Shown here piece by piece: positions 6,501 to 6,697 of a DNA stretch of 6,697 bases. The DNA comes from an uncultured Clostridia bacterium. Lineage in GTDB: Bacteria > Bacillota > Clostridia > TANB77 > CAG-508. The stretch covers positions 1 through 6,697 of the forward strand of contig CAOMRW010000039.1 of NCBI GenBank assembly GCA_948485625.1. Reading direction: 5' to 3'. Within the stretch, counting starts at the first letter, position 1; each line of letters opens with the position of its first letter. The translations under genes and the position numbers were made by a program. A model generated the notes under the pieces. That model ran no database searches, was not told the origin of the DNA, and worked only from the letters and a program-made list of their open reading frames with translations.

Positions 6501-6697
6501 GCTTTTAGAGAAAATACAACAAAAATGAATGTTCAAATAATAGGAAAAAGTGCAACAGAAATAGAGATAATATCTAATCCAACAAAAATAAGTTATATTC
6601 AAAATTATGAAGAGCTAGATTTAGCAGGGGGAAGAATAAGAATAACATATAATGATACAACAACAGAAGAAAAAGAAATGAATGCAACAGGAGTAAG
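3600..6697 (+). CDS. BspA-like LRR and Big_3 Ig-like surface protein, partial (3' end outside window)
   Basis: The frame is open for 1032 complete codons and runs off the window. Residues 1-11 are basic, followed by one hydrophobic segment (about 12-30) with no lipobox cysteine and no obvious signal-peptidase site. It is probably a signal anchor that leaves the rest outside the cell. Residues about 60-390 form an LRR_5 (BspA/TpLRR) domain with 23-residue units of the type SITIPSSVTSI-AF-C. Seven Big_3-type Ig-like modules start near residues 394, 476, 558, 640, 722, 905 and 988, each with the pattern PTKTSYIQNYE-LDLxGG-YND-TGF-GTK-TVSY. A small LRR island (800-900) interrupts them. Such proteins act in adhesion to host cells, matrix or other bacteria, but the ligand here cannot be read from sequence. 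No sortase, S-layer or other wall anchor is visible; one may lie in the missing end. The gene has its own ribosome site and lies downstream of a terminator. Confidence 0.92.
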   Translation, partial: MQRDNKLGKVAKFLLVVPILLILVVVGAIFTNRNSEVVDLSKTEEKKKEASVTSADGNWTYTVKDSINKTICIDEYKGTSTTVSIPSTIDGYTVISLKKDILWGIRNVVNITIPSSVTSVRDGGYDRYTDSLVNISVDSSNPNFSSEDGILFNKNKTNIIRYPENKDATSYIVPSSVINIGEHCFSGCSNITSITIPSSVKTIGSDAFRNCSKLTSVNIPSGVTKINTNLFIGCSSLTKIDIPASVTSIENSAFWSCNSININVNSNNSYYSSIDGVLFNKNKTTIIYCPADIASANYNIPSSVTTIGQYAFWENVRLKSITIPSNVTTIERGAFSQCHNLTSITIPSSVTSINDNAFNGDENITIYCYMNSTAHQYADNKSINYILLDDLKRISVQTRPTKTSYIQNYENLDLTGGVLKLTYNDDSTDTISMTSSEVTTSGFSNSTVGTKTVTVSYKGKNTTFTVEVVEKSITSISVRTRPTKTSYIQNYENLNLAGGVLEVNYNDTSTETVNMINSLVTTSGFSNSTIGTKIITVRYGGKSTTFTVTVVSKSATQIEIISNPTKTSYIKNCEELDLAGGRIRITYNDTTTEEKEMNATGVSVTGFDNTTIGTKTLTVSYEGQSKTFDVTIVEKSVTGIEIISNPTKTSYIQNYEELDLAGGRIRVTYNDTTTEEKEMNATGVSVTGFDNTTIGTKTLTVSYGGQSKTFDVTIIEKSITQVTLKTLPVKSTYKQNEEAIDLTGAQITIKYNDNTTEDKVINPNEVTVTGFDTSTLGTKEVTITYNGQNVKFNIEIIQNIEYIENGTGEDTEITITGKGEEESKDIVIPDNINNKPVTGIGDGAFKDCDDLDSIEIPDSVTDIADNAFEGSEDTIIICNPGSKAEEYAKDHDMSYIYKDKTISGISVKTNPEKMSYIQKYETLDVTGGRLTVTYTEEGLTSVLRMTSKGVETTGFNNNTVGPNELTIAFRENTTKMNVQIIGKSATEIEIISNPTKISYIQNYEELDLAGGRIRITYNDTTTEEKEMNATGV
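3927..4698 (+). repeat. 69-base leucine-rich repeat units
   Basis: The coding DNA for the motif S-I-T-I-P begins at 4176, 4245 and 4314, and again at 4488, 4557 and 4626, always 69 bases (23 residues) apart. Further units in looser form lie at 3927 and 4107. The 23-residue period, the IPSSVTSI strand and the following AF-C segment are typical of the LRR_5 family. The last unit runs into a C-cap around residues 366-388 (pattern IYCYMNSTAHQYADNKSINY). Confidence 0.85.
4002..4499 (+). repeat. Duplicated beta-hairpin insertion in the LRR domain (381-base register)
   Basis: Two 117-base segments, 4002-4118 and 4383-4499, lie exactly 381 bases apart. Each replaces a normal LRR unit with a segment carrying DG[IV]LFNKNKT-II-P (residues 135-173 and 262-300). 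The core of each copy is nearly identical in DNA. Insertions of this kind are known in BspA-like LRR proteins. The exact spacing suggests duplication of a larger module (insertion plus several LRR units). Confidence 0.75.
4779..5996 (+). repeat. Tandem Big_3 Ig-like modules 1-5, 246-base period
   Basis: Module starts at 4779, 5025, 5271, 5517 and 5763 are all 246 bases (82 codons) apart with no indels. Modules 3 (5271-5516) and 4 (5517-5762) differ at only about 13 positions by hand count. Modules 1, 2 and 5 are clearly more diverged. The period and the motif order match the Big_3 (group 3 bacterial Ig-like) family. Confidence 0.9.
5997..6299 (+). repeat. Miniature LRR island between Ig modules 5 and 6
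   Basis: Residues 800-899 leave the Ig pattern and return to LRR_5. An opening IPDNINNKPVTGIGDGAF resembles the IPSTIDGYTVISL start of the main LRR domain. One full unit follows (IEIPDSVTDIADNAFEG). The closing segment IICNPGSKAEEYAKDHDMSY parallels the C-cap IYCYMNSTAHQYADNKSINY. It looks like a minimal LRR domain with both caps and few internal units. Confidence 0.8.
6312..6697 (+). repeat. Big_3 Ig-like modules 6 and 7 (7 cut by window end)
   Basis: Module 6 (6312-6560) is 249 bases, one codon longer than the others, and strongly diverged in its middle (YTEEGLTSVLRM). Module 7 begins at 6561 and is cut at 137 bases. Over that length it differs from module 4 at only three positions by hand count, and its upstream junction (KSAT) matches that before module 3. 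Confidence 0.88.

Noticed and set aside
4779..6697. Regular repeats considered as a CRISPR array or satellite DNA
   Set aside because: The period is 246 bases, the repeats stay in one reading frame and encode Big_3 modules, and there are no short repeats with unique spacers.

Overview
The window is very AT-rich DNA. It uses the standard bacterial code: Trp is TGG and no in-frame TGA is read through. It looks like a low-GC Firmicute, most likely a Clostridia-type (possibly gut) anaerobe. The taxonomic guess rests on base composition, on the sequence style of TilS and FtsH, and on a BspA-type leucine-rich-repeat surface protein. It is not proven.

Layout, all genes on the + strand. Positions 1-292 hold a strong bidirectional-looking terminator (43-83) that closes whatever lies upstream, a small palindrome (129-148) and a good sigma-A promoter (197-225). 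Positions 293-1324 are tilS, the tRNA(Ile2) lysidine synthetase, in a short form without the usual C-terminal TilS_C domain. Positions 1455-3263 are ftsH, the membrane AAA+ zinc protease. A Shine-Dalgarno sequence places its start at a TTG codon, downstream of the first in-frame ATG. Many Firmicutes have hpt between tilS and ftsH; here there is no gene between them. A clear rho-independent terminator follows ftsH (3276-3314). A gene-free stretch of about 280 bases then leads to the third gene.

Positions 3600-6697 (running off the window) encode at least 1032 residues of a large surface protein with one N-terminal membrane anchor. Next comes a BspA-like LRR_5 domain built on a 69-base (23-residue) unit. 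After it come seven bacterial Ig-like (group 3, Big_3) modules on a 246-base (82-residue) period. Between Ig modules 5 and 6 sits a miniature LRR island that repeats both the N-cap and the C-cap of the main LRR domain. Ig modules 3, 4 and 7 are nearly identical in DNA although diverged modules lie between 4 and 7. This points to recent internal recombination.

Together the window shows a housekeeping pair (tRNA modification and membrane proteolysis) followed by an independently expressed, recombination-prone adhesin-like gene. One functional link can be inferred: the Ig repeats use ATA for most isoleucines, and ATA decoding normally depends on the lysidine made by TilS. I see no RNA genes, CRISPR array, insertion sequence or phage genes.
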